Positions 6,245 through 7,672 of a stretch of 7,672 bases of DNA are shown here, piece by piece. The notes beneath the pieces are model-generated. The model saw only the letters and a list, made by a program, of their open reading frames with translations, was not told where the DNA came from and ran no database searches. Position 1 is the first letter of the stretch; each line of letters begins with the position of its first letter. The DNA is from Desulfosporosinus sp. (GTDB lineage: Bacteria > Bacillota > Desulfitobacteriia > Desulfitobacteriales > Desulfitobacteriaceae). A program made the position numbers and the translations under genes. The DNA is taken from the NCBI GenBank assembly GCA_003132105.1, contig PKWS01000257.1, positions 1-7,672 of the forward strand, given 5' to 3'.

Positions 6245-6335
6245 TTATTCATTTAAATTAACCATCTTTGTCGTTGTTACAATGCCAAGATGGCCTAAGC
6301 CCTCGACAAATTTGCATAACATTTGGATTTCCGAC
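6245..6335 (-). pseudogene. Degenerate partial tandem copy of the DUF4911-like gene
   Basis: Positions 6267-6332 align without gaps to 6446-6511 inside the upstream gene, with 54 of 66 bases identical by my count (offset 179 bp). In the matching frame it reads SEIQMLCKFVEGLGHLGIVTTT, then KMVNLNE and a TAA at 6245-6247. The full gene reads VEMQMLDKLVEGLGHLGIVTTT. The similarity starts a few codons after the stop of the full gene and ends where the copy diverges, so both ends of the family domain are missing. No start codon with a ribosome-binding site is seen; a TTG overlapping the upstream TGA is the only in-frame candidate. Most base differences are silent, which suggests it diverged as a coding sequence before being truncated. 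Confidence 0.7.
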
Positions 6336-6342
6336 TGGTCTG

Positions 6343-6603
6343 TCAAATAATGAACTCTATTTCAAACGGCATCATCTCTATTGCCTTCTTTAAATCTGGC
6401 CAGCAATACTTCGTCGTTTGGATCATAACTTCTCCTAATTCTTTGTTCGTCGTAGTTACGATGCCCAGATGCCCTAAACCTTCGACAAGTTTATCTAACA
6501 TTTGCATTTCCACCCGCTCTAAGCGTGCTTTGATGATAATATCAGCATCCGAAAACAGACCACCGTTTGCTTGGGAAGTTCTCAGTTCATCTAAAGATCC
6601 CAT
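6343..6603 (-). CDS. Small DUF4911-like protein of unknown function
   Basis: The protein is 86 residues with no signal peptide or membrane helix. After a variable N-terminus (MGSLDELRTSQANGG) it follows the pattern of the small clostridial DUF4911 family as I recall it: a strand DADIIIKARL, a helix QMLDKLVEGLGHLGIVTT, then a strand and helix ending in KKAIEMMPFEIEFII. The family resembles a small alpha/beta ligand-binding or ACT-like fold, but no function is established. The ATG at 6603 follows AGGGGTGA with four bases of spacing, and the gene lies 22 bp after the U32 gene, so the two are probably co-transcribed. That linkage hints at a shared process, which is an inference. A broken partial copy follows directly. 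Family assignment is from memory and moderately sure; the gene itself is well supported. Confidence 0.78.
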   Translation of the reverse strand: MGSLDELRTSQANGGLFSDADIIIKARLERVEMQMLDKLVEGLGHLGIVTTTNKELGEVMIQTTKYCWPDLKKAIEMMPFEIEFII

Positions 6604-6625
6604 CCACTCACCCCTATGTTCCTCC

Positions 6626-7672
6626 CTATCTTTTTTCGATCTTCGCCCGCCGCAAAATACTATACGGGAGAATTTCCTCTGGTACCGTCATCCTAATCAC
6701 TTGCTGTGCATGGCGAGCCACTTCTATCGGTGCCCCTCCAGCATCCCACATCTCAGTAACTTCGAACTGCCAAGAAATCCCCTGTGGAGTTAGGACTTCC
6801 AAAACCTCTCCGCGCTTAAAGTGGTTCCGTTGCTCAAACCAGGCCATGTTTTCCACGACTGTGTAGTCTCCAGTTTTCTCCTCACTCAAACCTACCCCGA
6901 CAAAATCATAATCCCGGACATAATGTGAGGACTCTAAGTTATGCGAACTCGCTCCCGGCTTACCAAACAGAAATCCTGCAGAATAATCCCGATGACTCAC
7001 TTTATCCATCTCTTCATGCCACTGAGGGAGCTTCTCCTGAAAAACTTCCTCCCCTTCATCCCACAGCGTATCGATCGCCTCCCGATAAACCTTGACCGTA
7101 CTGGCAACATACTGAACGCTTTTCATCCGTCCCTCAATCTTAAAGCTGTCAAGGTTGATAGACTTTAACAAGGGCAAATGTGGCAGAAGGCATAAATCGT
7201 GTGAGTTAAAGACATAAGTCCCGCGTTCATCTTCTTCAATCGGGAACATTTGCTCCGGCCTCTTTTCCTCTACCAAACTATACCCCCAACGACAAGGCTG
7301 AGTACACTCGCCACGATTGGCATCCCGTCCTGTCAAATAGTTACTAAGCAAACACCGCCCAGAATAAGACATGCACATCGCCCCATGGATAAAGATCTCC
7401 AGCCCTCCCTCAACCTTAGAACGAACATCACGTAGTTCTTCAAGTGTAAGCTCCCGGGCAAGTACGACCCGCTCTATCCCTTGCTTCAGCCAAAATCGAA
7501 CTGAATATGAATTTGTGCTATTCGCTTGGGTGCTTAAATGTAGGGGCAGAAGTGGAGCCACTTCCTGAGCCATCTCAATTATGCCCGGATCAGAGACAAT
7601 TGCTCCGTCCACTCCCAGCTCTTCCAACTGCTTAAGATAAGCCGGTAGTTCCTCAAAATCCGGTTCATGGGC
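6626..7672 (-). CDS. U32-family peptidase-like protein, probable tRNA hydroxylase (TrhP/YrrO-like), N-terminus cut by right edge
   Basis: The frame is open through the right edge, giving 348 residues with the N-terminus missing; full-length relatives are about 400-420 residues. Early motifs include DGAIVSDPGI and LHLSTQANSTNS. The U32 signature is seen as EIFIHGAMCMSYSGRC, followed by LLSNYLTGRDANRGECTQPC. Its four cysteines (Cys100, 107, 123 and 127 counted from the edge) match those that bind an iron-sulfur cluster in TrhP, RlhA and UbiU/UbiV. FKIEGRMKSVQYVASTVKVYREAID and a C-terminal beta domain (FKRGEVLEVLTPQG) complete the family layout. Members with this layout hydroxylate U34 of tRNA using prephenate; others were once called collagenases. 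Which member this is cannot be fixed here. If it is TrhP-like, its prephenate requirement would link it loosely to the downstream chorismate genes, but that is speculation. Confidence 0.88.
   Translation of the reverse strand, partial: AHEPDFEELPAYLKQLEELGVDGAIVSDPGIIEMAQEVAPLLPLHLSTQANSTNSYSVRFWLKQGIERVVLARELTLEELRDVRSKVEGGLEIFIHGAMCMSYSGRCLLSNYLTGRDANRGECTQPCRWGYSLVEEKRPEQMFPIEEDERGTYVFNSHDLCLLPHLPLLKSINLDSFKIEGRMKSVQYVASTVKVYREAIDTLWDEGEEVFQEKLPQWHEEMDKVSHRDYSAGFLFGKPGASSHNLESSHYVRDYDFVGVGLSEEKTGDYTVVENMAWFEQRNHFKRGEVLEVLTPQGISWQFEVTEMWDAGGAPIEVARHAQQVIRMTVPEEILPYSILRRAKIEKR

Noticed and set aside
5977..6252. Open frame of 91 codons overlapping the pilC start
   Set aside because: It is a shadow frame of the PilC N-terminus with no recognisable domain and a basic, low-complexity C-terminus.

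Overview
The window looks like a chromosomal segment of an endospore-forming low-to-moderate GC Firmicute of the class Clostridia. The best guess is a Peptococcaceae or Desulfitobacteriaceae-type organism, inferred from protein style and gene order and not proven. The main evidence is an intact sporulation sigma factor SigK with its pro-sequence, a YqeG-family HAD phosphatase, a U32 peptidase/tRNA-hydroxylase-type protein beside a DUF4911-like protein, and strong Shine-Dalgarno sites before nearly every gene. All supported genes lie on the minus strand, so transcription runs from right to left.

In transcription order: the 3' part of a U32-family gene (6626-7672, cut by the right edge) is followed by a small DUF4911-like gene (6343-6603). 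Directly behind that lies a degenerate partial second copy of the same small gene (about 6245-6335). Next is a broken type IV pilus/type II secretion relic (5117-6161): the N-terminal third of a PilC/GspF protein, with a one-base frameshift in an A6 run, joined in frame to the C-terminal two thirds of a PilD-type prepilin peptidase. Then come a 195-bp intergenic region with a strong hairpin and possible sporulation promoter elements, sigK (4178-4921), yqeG (3578-4108, with its own good sigma-A-type promoter and a hairpin terminator), and a shikimate-pathway gene run.

That run is aroE (2680-3504), an orphan prepilin-like gene (2213-2653), aroC (1028-2173), aroK (465-998) and aroB (1-493, cut by the left edge). 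AroB, AroE, AroK and AroC supply four steps of the chorismate pathway. The GspH/ComGD-like prepilin in the middle of the run has no metabolic connection to it. Together with the PilC-PilD chimera it suggests that a larger pilus/secretion or competence locus once spanned this region and has been mostly deleted.

The observation most worth a second look is the PilC-PilD chimera. Both catalytic aspartates of the peptidase survive, and the join is topologically sensible because a cytoplasmic domain meets a cytoplasmic loop. However, the frameshift and the loss of the zinc-loop cysteines argue for a decaying gene. The half-copy of the DUF4911 gene immediately upstream suggests that repeated rearrangement happened here. 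I found no tRNA, rRNA, CRISPR array, insertion sequence or phage gene. No gene-free stretch exceeds 300 bases.
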